A DNA stretch of 29,080 nucleotides from Clostridiales bacterium UBA4644 (GCA_002405755.1 DHMK01000080.1:1-29080), one strand, 5' to 3'; positions 1 to 7,398 are shown, counted from the first letter of the stretch. Notes: a model not told the origin generated them from the sequence alone. Numbers and translations are program-made.

Positions 1-4
1 CGGG

Positions 5-128
5 CTTGCCACCTCCCTCGTCAGAGGGAGGCAAGACGGGGGAAAGCTCAGAGGATGCTTTCTCCTGCACCGTATCTACAACCTCTCCGCTTCGCATTCG
101 CTCAGCACCTCCCCTTACACAGGGGAGG
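5..128. repeat. Two short G/C-rich palindromes
   Basis: Two related hairpins lie in a stretch with no supportable gene (1-246). In the first, CCTCCCTC (12-19) pairs with GAGGGAGG (24-31), followed by CAAG. In the second, CCTCCCCT (108-115) pairs with AGGGGAGG (121-128), again followed by CAAG. Their shared layout suggests degenerate copies of one small intergenic repeat family. Palindromes of this style are common between genes of GC-rich Clostridia, but the family assignment is inference. The rest of 1-208 shows nothing else I can name. Confidence 0.45.
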
Positions 129-207
129 CAAGGGGTGGGGGCACTGCCCGCTCCGCACCTCTTTGCAGGGTGAGGGCCGCTGCCCTCTCCTGCCATCAGA
201 CATGATT

Positions 208-241
208 CGAGCCGCCCATTCGGGCGGCTCGTTTCTGTTTT
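208..241. terminator. Intrinsic terminator hairpin
   Basis: GAGCCGCCC (209-217) pairs with GGGCGGCTC (222-230) around a 4-nt loop, and a T-rich tract follows on the + strand. The T tract suits + transcription entering from the left. The hairpin also lies just beyond the stop codon of the minus-strand gene at 247-570 and may end that transcript too, with a poorer tail. Confidence 0.65.
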
Positions 242-246
242 TGCTT

Positions 247-570
247 TTATTTCGTTGTGTTCGCTTCCTCTGCGGGGGCCGGCTTTTCCCGGCGCGCTTC
301 CCGCGCCTTGTCCTCCGCGTGGAGCAGGGAATCCGTCAGGCGGCGCACATCCTGCTTCACCTCGCCCCAATGGAGCAGGCAGGTCAAAAGCAGCAGCGCC
401 ACGGTGGCCCAGAACACATAGCTCAGCCGGCACTGCCGGAAGGTCAGGGCCCAGCCGGGCGTCATCCCCATGGCGCTGTACACAGGGCTGATCCCATAAA
501 CCACGCAGCCCGCGGTCAGCTCCAGAAGCGCGAGACAGGTAAAGCAAAGCAGAGGCGTTTTGTATTTCAT
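247..570 (-). CDS. Small two-helix membrane protein, unknown function
   Basis: A 107-residue protein I do not recognise. Two hydrophobic segments are visible, about residues 5-28 and 49-68, followed by a charged C-terminal tail rich in K, R, E and A (about 70-107). This suggests a small integral membrane protein with a cytoplasmic basic/acidic tail. The start is supported by AGGAAGG at 582-588 on the minus strand, 11 nt before the ATG. A promoter candidate lies about 110 bp upstream (677-706). The gene is monocistronic in this window, and no function is claimed. Confidence 0.6.
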   Translation of the reverse strand: MKYKTPLLCFTCLALLELTAGCVVYGISPVYSAMGMTPGWALTFRQCRLSYVFWATVALLLLTCLLHWGEVKQDVRRLTDSLLHAEDKAREARREKPAPAEEANTTK

Positions 571-592
571 GCAGCATCGTTCCTTCCTGATC

Positions 593-610
593 GTGCCGGC
601 TTCCCGGCAC
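593..610. other. Leader hairpin
   Basis: GTGCCGG (593-599) pairs with CCGGCAC (604-610) around a 4-nt loop. It ends five bases upstream of the ribosome-binding site of the minus-strand membrane-protein gene, inside its predicted leader. On the + strand it is followed by a short T run, so it may alternatively be a weak terminator. Confidence 0.35.
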
Positions 611-676
611 AGTTTTCTTATGCTTCCGCGCGGGCTTACCTGCCCATGGGAGCCACCCCTTTCACTGCTTTTCTAT

Positions 677-706
677 ATCGTAACATGGCTCCGTCATTTT
701 TGTCAA
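677..706 (-). promoter_or_regulatory. Sigma-A-type promoter candidate
   Basis: On the minus strand, TTGACA (complement of 701-706) is separated by 18 nt from TACGAT (complement of 677-682). The -35 is perfect and the -10 matches four of six positions. It would drive the small membrane-protein gene with a leader of about 100 nt. Confidence 0.4.
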
Positions 707-794
707 TGAATTCTGCCCTGCCGCCTTCGCTTTCGTGAATTTCGCACTGCCCACAGGGGGGGGATTTGGTGATATTCGCAAACAAACTCTCCCC

Positions 795-1568
795 TCACCC
801 TCCCAGCAGGGTCTTGGCCTCCCGCGCCCATTCGCTGTAGAGCAGAAAAACATAGCCCACGCCCCGCTCCCTTGCGGCCCGGAGCTTCGCGGCGGCGGTG
901 TCGCCGTCGTCAAACAAAACGAAATGCGCCCCGCCCGCCCGGCTGCGATAGGTAAAATATTTGCAGCAAAGCTCCGGCGAATAGAAGCTCTGGGCCAGAT
1001 AGGTCTCCTGCAGCTGCGCAAGCTCCTCCGGCGAGATAGGCCGGCCGTCGGGGGTGTAGGAGGGCATGGTAAAATCGCTGCAGGTGCGCACCAGATCCAG
1101 ACAGAGGTTTTCCGCCCCGTAGCGGGCGCAGAGGGCGTCCAACATCTGGGCAAAGGAGCCGCCGCTGACGGCGGCCGGCACGATGATCTTCCCCTCCGGC
1201 GCGCAGGAGCAGAGCGTCTCCGGCACAAAATGCCGCACGCCCAGCCGGCTCAGGGCGGCGCACAGCCGCTCCGCATTTGGCAGAGCCTCCGCCGCAGGCT
1301 CCAGATCCAGCACAACGCCGCCATAGCCCCGGCGGGTACATTCCGCCTGAATATCCCGGGCGAGTCGCTCCGGCTGGCCCGCGGCAAGGCCCGGCGCTTC
1401 ATAAATGCCCATCAGCCCGCCCCGGGCGGTCATGCTCATCTGGGCCCGCTGGAGCGTTCCGTTTTCTCCCACCCGATAGCAAAGACGCACGCAGGGCGCG
1501 CCCGTCCGCTCCGCGCCGGCGGCATCCTGGGCCGCCACGACCAAAAATGCTCTGGTTTTTTCCGGCAT
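795..1568 (-). CDS. GH18-like putative glycoside hydrolase / TIM-barrel protein
   Basis: A 257-residue protein resembling the short GH18-fold proteins of Firmicutes. Residues 82-91 read YGGVVLDLEP, which resembles the family-18 strand-4 motif DGxDxDxE. Here the last Asp (88) and the catalytic-position Glu (90) are present, but the first Asp is Gly. A later strand reads GVGYVFLLYSEW near the C-terminus, the kind of closing strand GH18 proteins have. No signal peptide is evident, so it would act in the cytoplasm or the spore. The start is supported by AGAGGTGAG about 7 nt upstream. It is divergent from yqeG. The fold is moderately supported, the substrate is unknown, and it may be catalytically altered. 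Confidence 0.6.
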   Translation of the reverse strand: MPEKTRAFLVVAAQDAAGAERTGAPCVRLCYRVGENGTLQRAQMSMTARGGLMGIYEAPGLAAGQPERLARDIQAECTRRGYGGVVLDLEPAAEALPNAERLCAALSRLGVRHFVPETLCSCAPEGKIIVPAAVSGGSFAQMLDALCARYGAENLCLDLVRTCSDFTMPSYTPDGRPISPEELAQLQETYLAQSFYSPELCCKYFTYRSRAGGAHFVLFDDGDTAAAKLRAARERGVGYVFLLYSEWAREAKTLLGG

Positions 1569-1582
1569 ACCGGTCTCACCTC

Positions 1583-1610
1583 TTGTTATTTTCCGGATCT
1601 GTGGTAAAAT
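1583..1610 (+). promoter_or_regulatory. Promoter candidate for the yqeG operon
   Basis: TTGTTA (1583-1588), a 16-nt spacer and TAAAAT (1605-1610) lie upstream of yqeG in the divergent 115-bp gap. The leader then contains a hairpin, GAAAAGCC (1638-1645) pairing with GGCTTTTC (1649-1656), before the ribosome-binding site. Confidence 0.4.
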
Positions 1611-1683
1611 AAGGCTGGGAAGGTTTGACCTCTCCCCGAAAAGCCTATGGCTTTTCCGCCGATTTTATGACAGGAGACGCCTT

Positions 1684-2169
1684 ATGCCGCTGCCTTTTCC
1701 TCAGATCATTTTACCGGACGTGACCTGCATCTCCCCGGCGCTGCTGCGGCAGCACGGGATCCGCGGTCTGCTGCTGGACATCGACGGCACCCTGATGCAG
1801 ACCCGGGACGCCATGCCCGCTCAGCCTGTTTTAGACTGGCTGCAGCGCATGAAGACGGAGGGCTTCGTCCTCTATATCCTTTCCAACAACAGGCACGAGG
1901 GCCGCGTTCGGGCCTTTGCCCAGGCGGTGGGCCTTCCCTGGCAGCATCTTGCCAAAAAGCCCCGGCAGGCCGGCTTTGCCCGGGCCTTTCGGGAGACGGG
2001 GCTTGCCCCCGCCCAGCTGGCGCTGGTGGGCGACCAGATCTTTACGGATATGTGGGGCGCCCGGCGGGCAGGCTGTCTGGCGGTGATGGTGGAATCCACC
2101 GACACCTACCTCTGGTATTTTCCCCTTCGCCGTCTGGCGGAGCTTCCCTTCCGCCATGTGCGGCCCTGA
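1684..2169 (+). CDS. yqeG: YqeG family HAD IIIA-type phosphatase
   Basis: A 161-residue protein with the HAD signatures in order: motif I DIDGT at 32-36 (nucleophile Asp32, general acid Asp34), motif II SNN around 67-69, the Lys region KKP at 91-93, and motif III GDQIFTD at 116-122. This combination and the short cap-less length fit the YqeG family (B. subtilis YqeG; related to mitochondrial phosphatidylglycerophosphate phosphatase). The bacterial substrate is not settled. The start follows AGGAGA at good spacing. It is the first gene of a + strand run with the endonuclease IV-like gene 23 nt downstream. Confidence 0.9.
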   Translation: MPLPFPQIILPDVTCISPALLRQHGIRGLLLDIDGTLMQTRDAMPAQPVLDWLQRMKTEGFVLYILSNNRHEGRVRAFAQAVGLPWQHLAKKPRQAGFARAFRETGLAPAQLALVGDQIFTDMWGARRAGCLAVMVESTDTYLWYFPLRRLAELPFRHVRP

Positions 2170-2192
2170 ATCTGAACGAACGGAGAGCGCCC

Positions 2193-3068
2193 ATGCCCCA
2201 TCCCCTGTTTGGTCCCGCCGGCAACAGCGACAGCTTCCTCCGGCAGTATAAAAGCAGCGTCTACGCCCCCGCCTGGCTGAAGGCCCAGGGGCTGGACTGC
2301 TATGAATATCAGTGCGGCCGCGGCATCCACATCGGCGAGGATACGGCCCGGGCCATCGGCCGCGCCGCCCGGGAGGCCGGCATCGTCACCTCCCTCCACG
2401 CCCCTTACTTTATCAACCTCTCCGGCGCAGACCCTGCCCGGGTGGAAAAAAATGTGGAATATATCCTCTCCGCCGCCCGGGTGTGCCGCTGGCTGGAGGG
2501 CGACCGGATCGTGGTCCACTGCGGCGGTCTCTCCGGCATGGAGCGGGAGCAGGCCCTGCAAAACACCCTTCTCAATCTGCGGCAGGCGCTGACGGCGCTG
2601 GAGCAGGCAGGCCTTTCCCAGGTGCGCATCTGCGTGGAGACCATGGGCAAGGTCAATGTTTTGGGCGACGCCGGGGAGGTCATCCGCATCTGTCAGGCCG
2701 ACGAGCGGCTGCTGCCCTGCATCGACTTCGGCCACCTGAACGCCCGGACCCAGGGCGGGCTCTCCACCCGGGAGCAGCTGAGCGCGCTGCTGGACGCCCT
2801 TTGGAACGGCCTGGGCGCGGAGCGGGCTACCCATTTCCACGCCCACTTCAGCCACATCGAATACGGCCGGGGCGGCGAGCTTCGTCACCTGACCTTTGCC
2901 GACGATCAATACGGCCCGGATTTCGCCCCGCTGGCGGCGCTGCTGGCCCAGCGGGAGCTGGCGCCCCGGATCATCTGCGAATCCGCCGGGACCCAGTCGG
3001 AGGACGCCTGCGCCATGAAGGCCATGTTCCTGCAGGCGGCGCAAAACCGTTTATCCGTTTCGTTATAA
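2193..3068 (+). CDS. Endonuclease IV-like TIM-barrel protein (AP endonuclease family 2)
   Basis: A 291-residue protein of the xylose-isomerase-like / endonuclease IV superfamily, close to the usual Nfo length (about 285). Residues at the metal-ligand positions are largely recognisable: His69 (SLHAPY), His109 (VVHCGG), Glu149 (CVET), Asp178 and His181 (DFGH), His216/His218 (THFHAH), His232 and Glu263 (ICES). The canonical Asp-Arg-His of strand 7 appears as GELRH, so that ligand pair is altered in spacing. Known members incise DNA 5' of abasic sites. Because of the altered pair, a sugar-phosphate isomerase-like role cannot be excluded. The start at ATG 2193 lies 23 nt after yqeG, behind a weak GGAGAG. 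An in-frame extension upstream overlaps yqeG and is not needed. Confidence 0.82.
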   Translation: MPHPLFGPAGNSDSFLRQYKSSVYAPAWLKAQGLDCYEYQCGRGIHIGEDTARAIGRAAREAGIVTSLHAPYFINLSGADPARVEKNVEYILSAARVCRWLEGDRIVVHCGGLSGMEREQALQNTLLNLRQALTALEQAGLSQVRICVETMGKVNVLGDAGEVIRICQADERLLPCIDFGHLNARTQGGLSTREQLSALLDALWNGLGAERATHFHAHFSHIEYGRGGELRHLTFADDQYGPDFAPLAALLAQRELAPRIICESAGTQSEDACAMKAMFLQAAQNRLSVSL

Positions 3069-3098
3069 ATATATCTGTTTCTACAGGAGGTAATGAAC

Positions 3099-4169
3099 AT
3101 GACGCGTCTGGAAAAGCTGGCCGCCATGGCCCGGGAAAAGCAGTGCGACGGCATCCTCATCACGGAGCTGGAAAATCTCTGCTACGCCACCGGCTTTGTA
3201 GGGCTGGAGGGCATGGTGCTGGTGACGGCCGCCGGAAAGGGCTTCTGCTTTACGGATTCCCGCTACATCGAGGCCGCCGAAAAAGCCATCGCACCCATCG
3301 GCTATCAGGTGATCCAGCCCAAGGAGAGCTATCCCCAGCGGGCCGCCGACCTCTGCCGGGAGGAAGGGCTTCAGACCCTGCTGTTTGAGGACCGGGTCAT
3401 GCCCGTGGCCGCCTTCCGCACCTATGAAGCGGCCCTTCCCGCAAAGCTGATCCCCGCAGACGACGCCTTCGTGGTGCTCCGCGAGGTGAAAGAGGAGGAG
3501 GAGGTCTCCCGCATCGTGGCCGCCCAGCGCATCGCGGAAAAGGCGCTGGAGGAGCTTCTGCCCATGATCCGCCCCGGCGCGGTGGAGCGGGAGCTGGCCG
3601 CAGAGCTGGACTACCGCATGGCCCGTCTGGGCTCCACCGGCGTTTCCTTCGAGACCATCTTCGTCTCCGGCGCAAAAAGCTCCATGCCCCACGGCCGGCC
3701 CGGCGACAAGAAGATCGAGGCCGGCGACTTCGTCACCATCGACTTCGGCGCCATGGTGGGCGGCTACCACAGCGACATGACCCGCACCTTCGCCGTGGGC
3801 TATGCCACCGACGAGATGAAGCAGGTCTACAACACCGTCCTGCAGGCCCAGCTGGCGGGCATCGAGGCCTTCGCCCCGGGCAAGACCGGCGTGGAGGTGG
3901 ACGAGGCCGCCCGGAAGGTCATCCGCGACGCGGGCTACGGCGAATATTTCGGCCATTCTCTGGGCCATTCTCTGGGCCTGAACATCCACGAGAACCCCAA
4001 CGCCTCTCCCAAGAGCACCGTCCCCTTCAAGACCGGCAACATCGTCACCATGGAGCCGGGCATCTACCTGCCCGGGCGGTTCGGCGTGCGCATCGAGGAC
4101 ATGGTCTATCTGGGCGAGAGCGGCAAGCGCAACCTGACCCTCTTCCCCAAGGAGCTGACCATTCTCTGA
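3099..4169 (+). CDS. Xaa-Pro peptidase (M24 aminopeptidase P family)
   Basis: A 356-residue two-domain metallopeptidase: an N-terminal creatinase-like domain (about 1-130) and a C-terminal pita-bread M24 domain (about 135-356). Metal ligands are visible at Asp215 (IDFGA), Asp226 (YHSDMTR), His290 (GHSLGL), Glu319 (TMEPG) and Glu333 (RIEDM), with the substrate His198 in MPHG. It removes N-terminal residues preceding proline, or cleaves Xaa-Pro dipeptides, in the cytoplasm. AGGAGG at 3085-3090 is 8 nt from the ATG at 3099 and only 2 nt from the ATG at 3093, so the later start is chosen. An Xaa-Pro peptidase gene next to efp is a conserved Firmicute arrangement (yqhT-efp in B. subtilis). Confidence 0.92.
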   Translation: MTRLEKLAAMAREKQCDGILITELENLCYATGFVGLEGMVLVTAAGKGFCFTDSRYIEAAEKAIAPIGYQVIQPKESYPQRAADLCREEGLQTLLFEDRVMPVAAFRTYEAALPAKLIPADDAFVVLREVKEEEEVSRIVAAQRIAEKALEELLPMIRPGAVERELAAELDYRMARLGSTGVSFETIFVSGAKSSMPHGRPGDKKIEAGDFVTIDFGAMVGGYHSDMTRTFAVGYATDEMKQVYNTVLQAQLAGIEAFAPGKTGVEVDEAARKVIRDAGYGEYFGHSLGHSLGLNIHENPNASPKSTVPFKTGNIVTMEPGIYLPGRFGVRIEDMVYLGESGKRNLTLFPKELTIL

Positions 4170-4216
4170 GGTCTCCGCCCTTTTTGGGCAAAAAATTCGG
4201 TTTTTCTTCGGTTTTT

Positions 4217-4252
4217 CCGGCAAAAAGCAGAGTTTTGCTTGCTTTTTGCCGG
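4217..4252. repeat. Perfect 13-bp inverted repeat upstream of efp
   Basis: CCGGCAAAAAGCA (4217-4229) and its exact reverse complement (4240-4252) flank a 10-nt spacer. It lacks a T tract on either side, so it is not a clear terminator. The right arm contains most of the putative -35 hexamer of the efp promoter, so it could be an operator or simply end the pepP transcript. Confidence 0.55.
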
Positions 4253-4267
4253 GATATCGTGTAAACT
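4239..4267 (+). promoter_or_regulatory. Promoter candidate for efp
   Basis: TTGCTT (4239-4244), a 17-nt spacer and TAAACT (4262-4267) lie 55 bp before efp. The same TAAACT -10 with a 17-nt spacer is seen before the purine permease in this window, which adds a little support. Confidence 0.4.
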
Positions 4268-4321
4268 ATCTCTGTTCCGCTGTGATAAAAATTTTTATGA
4301 TAAACAGGAGGCCCACAGATC

Positions 4322-4885
4322 ATGTTAACTGCAGGCGATTTCAGAAACGGGAAAACCTTTGAAATGGACGGCCAGGTGTTCCAGGTCGTCGAGTTCCAGC
4401 ACGTCAAGCCCGGCAAGGGCGCCGCGTTCGTGCGCACCAAGTATAAAAATGTCATGACCGGCGCGGTGGTGGAGCGCAGCTTCAACCCCACCGAAAAGTT
4501 TGAGGAGGCCGTCATCGAGCGCCGCGATATGCAGTATTCCTACGACGACGGCGATCTCTATCACTTCATGGATACCGACACCTGGGAGGAGACCCTGGTG
4601 AGCCACGACACCGTTGGCGACAACTTCAAGTTCGTCAAGGAAGAGATGGTCTGCAAGGTCCTGTCCTTCAAGGGCAAGGTCTTCGGCGTTGAGCCGCCCA
4701 TGTTCGTGGACCTGGAGGTCACCGCCACCGAGCCCGGCGTCCGCGGCGATACCGCCACCAACGTCACCAAGCCCGCCACGCTGGAGACCGGCGCGGTGAT
4801 CCGCGTGCCCCTGTTCATCAACGAGGGCGAAAAGATCCAGATCGACACCCGTACCGGCGAATATCTGGGCCGCTCCAAGGAATAA
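4322..4885 (+). CDS. efp: Elongation factor P
   Basis: A 187-residue EF-P of standard length with three OB/KOW-type beta domains. It binds ribosomes stalled on polyproline stretches and promotes peptide-bond formation. The conserved tip loop is HVKPGKGAAFVR, placing Lys32 where B. subtilis EF-P carries its 5-aminopentanol modification; no modifying enzyme is encoded in this window. The C-terminal signature with IDTRTGEYLGR is also typical. AGGAGG precedes the ATG at good spacing. The gene is followed by the CD1247-like gene with an intervening hairpin, probably giving partial read-through. Confidence 0.97.
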   Translation: MLTAGDFRNGKTFEMDGQVFQVVEFQHVKPGKGAAFVRTKYKNVMTGAVVERSFNPTEKFEEAVIERRDMQYSYDDGDLYHFMDTDTWEETLVSHDTVGDNFKFVKEEMVCKVLSFKGKVFGVEPPMFVDLEVTATEPGVRGDTATNVTKPATLETGAVIRVPLFINEGEKIQIDTRTGEYLGRSKE

Positions 4886-4901
4886 AATAAACAGCGATCT
4901 C

Positions 4902-4923
4902 CGCGCGGCAGCGCCGCGCGTTT
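4902..4923 (+). terminator. Weak or attenuating terminator after efp
   Basis: CGCGCGGC (4902-4909) pairs with GCCGCGCG (4913-4920) around a 3-nt loop, followed by only three T residues. The strong stem and poor U tract suggest partial termination between efp and the next gene. Confidence 0.45.
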
Positions 4924-4966
4924 GGTCCGTTAACCGCACTGTGCCAACAGGAAAGGAGAATGCAGT

Positions 4967-5491
4967 ATGACCATTACGGAAAAGACCGCCTATCTCAAGG
5001 GCCTTCTGGAAGGCATGAACATCGACCAGACCACCAACGAGGGCAAGCTGCTGGCCGCCATCATCGAGACCGTGGATGAGATCGCGCTCAGCGTCGCCGA
5101 TCTGGACGACGAAGTGGGCGCCATCAACGACGAGCTGGACACGCTGGAGGAATCCGTGGACGCCATGGACGAGGCGCTGGACGATGTCGAGGAATCTCTG
5201 GATGTCATCGACGAGACGCTGGACGACATGGACGAGGATCTGGATGAGCTCTTTGACCTGGTGGATCCCGATCTTGACGACGACGACGAGGACTGGGACG
5301 ACGACGAGGACGAGGACGAAGACGAGGAGGAGCTTTATCAGCTCACCTGCCCCACCTGCCAGGAGGAGATCGTGGTGGATGAGGACGTTCTGGCCAAGGG
5401 CGGCATGAAATGCCCCGCCTGCGGCGAGGAGCTGGATTTCGACCTGTCTCAGGTGGTAGAGGATCTTTCGGAGGATCCCGACGCCGAATAA
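4967..5491 (+). CDS. CD1247 N-terminal domain-type acidic coiled-coil zinc-ribbon protein
   Basis: A 174-residue, extremely acidic protein. Residues 1-45 form a conserved helical N-terminus of the kind annotated in Clostridia as the CD1247 N-terminal domain. About 46-100 is a run of Asp/Glu-rich heptads with hydrophobic residues at regular spacing, predicting a coiled coil. Residues 101-122 are almost entirely Asp/Glu. A zinc ribbon follows with Cys128/Cys131 (CPTC) and Cys149/Cys152 (CPAC). It is probably cytoplasmic, but its function is unknown. It follows efp by 81 bp and ends at a strong terminator, so efp and this gene may form an operon. AGGAGA precedes the ATG. Confidence 0.85.
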   Translation: MTITEKTAYLKGLLEGMNIDQTTNEGKLLAAIIETVDEIALSVADLDDEVGAINDELDTLEESVDAMDEALDDVEESLDVIDETLDDMDEDLDELFDLVDPDLDDDDEDWDDDEDEDEDEEELYQLTCPTCQEEIVVDEDVLAKGGMKCPACGEELDFDLSQVVEDLSEDPDAE

Positions 5492-5504
5492 CCAAAGCAG
5501 TCAT

Positions 5505-5542
5505 GAGGGCGGACCACGAAGCGGGTCCGCCCTCTGTTTTTT
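5505..5542 (+). terminator. Strong intrinsic terminator
   Basis: GAGGGCGGACC (5505-5515) pairs with GGTCCGCCCTC (5524-5534) around an 8-nt loop, followed by TGTTTTTT. It ends the run from efp and the CD1247-like gene before mnmA. Confidence 0.9.
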
Positions 5543-5589
5543 GTGCGGAGGGCCGCCCTTCCCGGCCCCGATGAAAGGAGCAAATCATT

Positions 5590-6636
5590 ATGGCTAAGGC
5601 ATTTGTTGCCATGAGCGGCGGCGTGGACAGCTCCGCCGCGGCTCTGCTGACCCTGCGGCAGGGCGATCAGGTCACCGGCGTGACCCTGCGGCTGCACGAC
5701 CGGCGGGACGGCTGCGGCGGCGAGCAGGATGCGGAGGACGCGGCGGCGGTCTGCGCCCAGCTGGGCATCGCCCACGCCCTCTGGGCGGAGGAGGAGGCCT
5801 TCCGCCGCTGCGTGATGGACCCCTTTGCCCGGCGCTATCTGGAGGGGCAGACGCCCAACCCCTGCATTTTCTGCAACCGGGCGCTGAAGTTTGGCCGCCT
5901 GCTGGAGCGGGCGCTGGCGGAGGGCGCGGACTACATCGTCACCGGCCACTATGCCCGGGTGGAGCGCGATGCGGAAACGGGCCGCTTCCTGCTGAAGAAG
6001 GCCGTCTTCCCCCAGAAGGACCAGAGCTATGTGCTCTATACTCTCACCCAGCACCAGCTCTCCCACCTGCGTCTGCCCCTGGGCGGCATGGAGAAGGAGC
6101 AGGTGCGGCTGCTGGCGGAGCAGGCCGGCCTGCCCACCGCCCACAAGCCGGACAGCCAGGATATCTGCTTCGTCCCCGACGGGGCCTATGCCCGCTTTCT
6201 CTGGGACTATACCGGTCACACGCCGGAGCCGGGAGATTTTATCGACATGGACGGCTGCATCCTGGGCCAGCACGCCGGGCTGGAATGCTACACCATCGGC
6301 CAGCGCCGGGGCATCGGCCTTTCCGGCAGCCACCCCTATTATGTTGTGGCGAAAAATCCCCGGCGCAACACCGTCATGCTTGGGGAGGACGAGGACCTCT
6401 GGCAGACGGAGCTGCAGGCGGGTGAGCTGAACTGGATCCCCTTTGATGGGCTTTCCGCTCCCATCCGCTGCGCCGCCCGCACCCGCTACCACCAGCAGGA
6501 GACGGCCTGCACCGTCTATCCCCAGGGGGAGACCGTCCGGGTGGCGTTTGACGCGCCTGTGCGGGCCATCACGCCGGGACAGGCCGTGGTGTTCTATCAG
6601 GACGAGCTGGTCCTGGGCGGAGGGACCATCCTGTGA
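5590..6636 (+). CDS. mnmA: tRNA 2-thiouridine(34) synthase MnmA
   Basis: A 348-residue enzyme that uses ATP and a persulfide relay to thiolate U34 of tRNA(Lys/Glu/Gln). The PP-loop SGGVDSS is at 9-15. The first catalytic cysteine is Cys95 in NPCIFCN and the persulfide cysteine is Cys193 in DSQDICFVPDG. GQRRGIG and the C-terminal beta-barrel region complete the family pattern. The length matches MnmA. AAAGGAG precedes the ATG. Its stop overlaps the GTG start of tcdA (GTGA), so the two are translationally coupled. Confidence 0.96.
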   Translation: MAKAFVAMSGGVDSSAAALLTLRQGDQVTGVTLRLHDRRDGCGGEQDAEDAAAVCAQLGIAHALWAEEEAFRRCVMDPFARRYLEGQTPNPCIFCNRALKFGRLLERALAEGADYIVTGHYARVERDAETGRFLLKKAVFPQKDQSYVLYTLTQHQLSHLRLPLGGMEKEQVRLLAEQAGLPTAHKPDSQDICFVPDGAYARFLWDYTGHTPEPGDFIDMDGCILGQHAGLECYTIGQRRGIGLSGSHPYYVVAKNPRRNTVMLGEDEDLWQTELQAGELNWIPFDGLSAPIRCAARTRYHQQETACTVYPQGETVRVAFDAPVRAITPGQAVVFYQDELVLGGGTIL

Positions 6637-7367
6637 GCCGGGCAGACCGCACCCAGCGCACGGCCCTTCTGCTGGGACAGGAGGGCGTGGATCGGCTTTC
6701 CCGGGCCTTTGTGGCGGTGTTCGGCGTGGGGGGCGTTGGCTCCTTCGCGGCAGAAGCGCTGGCAAGGGCCGGCGTAGGCCGGATCCTGCTGGTGGACAGC
6801 GACACCGTCAGCGAGAGCAATATCAACCGCCAGCTGATCGCCCTGACCTCCACGGTGGGCCAGCCAAAGGTGGAGGTGATGGCCCGGCGCATCCGCGACA
6901 TCCAGCCCGAGGCGGAGGTGCTCTGCCGGCAGGAGTTTTTCAGCGAGGAAAACGCGGCGTCCTTCCCCTTCGACGCGCTGGATTATGTGATCGACGCCAT
7001 CGACAGCGTCTCCGCCAAGGTGGAGCTGATCTGCCGCTGCAGGGCGGCAGGCACGCCCATCATCAGCTGCATGGGTGCGGGCAACAAGCTGGATCCCTCC
7101 CGCTTTACCGTCGCCGACCTTTCCAAAACAGACACCTGCCCGCTGGCCCGGGTGCTGCGGCAGCGGCTGCGCAAGCGGGGCATCGTTCATCTGCCGGTGG
7201 TCTATTCCACCGAGCCCGCCCTGACCCCACGGGAGATCATCGCCGAGGGCGGCCGGAAGCAGCTTCCCGGCAGCGTCTCCTTCTGTCCGCCGGTGGCAGG
7301 CTTTCTGGCGGCAGGCGCGGCCATCCGGGCGCTTTCCGGCGCGGAAAAAGCGCCGGACGCGGAATAA
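6633..7367 (+). CDS. tcdA: tRNA threonylcarbamoyladenosine dehydratase TcdA
   Basis: A 244-residue E1/ThiF-like enzyme that cyclises t6A37 to ct6A in ANN-decoding tRNAs using ATP. The nucleotide-binding GVGGVG is at 31-36, followed by the strand ending VDSDTVSESNINRQ. The mid-protein DAIDSVSAK and the C-terminal LPGSVSFCPPVAG match the TcdA (YgdL/CsdL) family rather than ThiF or MoeB. The start is GTG at 6633, overlapping the mnmA stop by 4 bp. With mnmA it forms a pair modifying both ends of the anticodon loop (positions 34 and 37). Confidence 0.94.
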   Translation: MSRADRTQRTALLLGQEGVDRLSRAFVAVFGVGGVGSFAAEALARAGVGRILLVDSDTVSESNINRQLIALTSTVGQPKVEVMARRIRDIQPEAEVLCRQEFFSEENAASFPFDALDYVIDAIDSVSAKVELICRCRAAGTPIISCMGAGNKLDPSRFTVADLSKTDTCPLARVLRQRLRKRGIVHLPVVYSTEPALTPREIIAEGGRKQLPGSVSFCPPVAGFLAAGAAIRALSGAEKAPDAE

Positions 7368-7381
7368 ATCTCCATCGCCCC

Positions 7382-7398
7382 GGGCATACTTTGCCCGA
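7382..7398 (+). other. Hairpin before the spore-coat gene
   Basis: CGGGCA and TGCCCG form a small stem-loop directly upstream of GAGGTGAT, the ribosome-binding site of the coat gene. It may be a weak terminator of mnmA-tcdA or may influence coat-gene translation. No clear sporulation-sigma promoter could be assigned. Confidence 0.35.

Noticed and set aside
735..1607. A + strand gene of 290 codons opposite the GH18-like gene
   Set aside because: No ribosome-binding site and composition like other antisense shadows; the minus-strand protein has a motif and a good ribosome-binding site.
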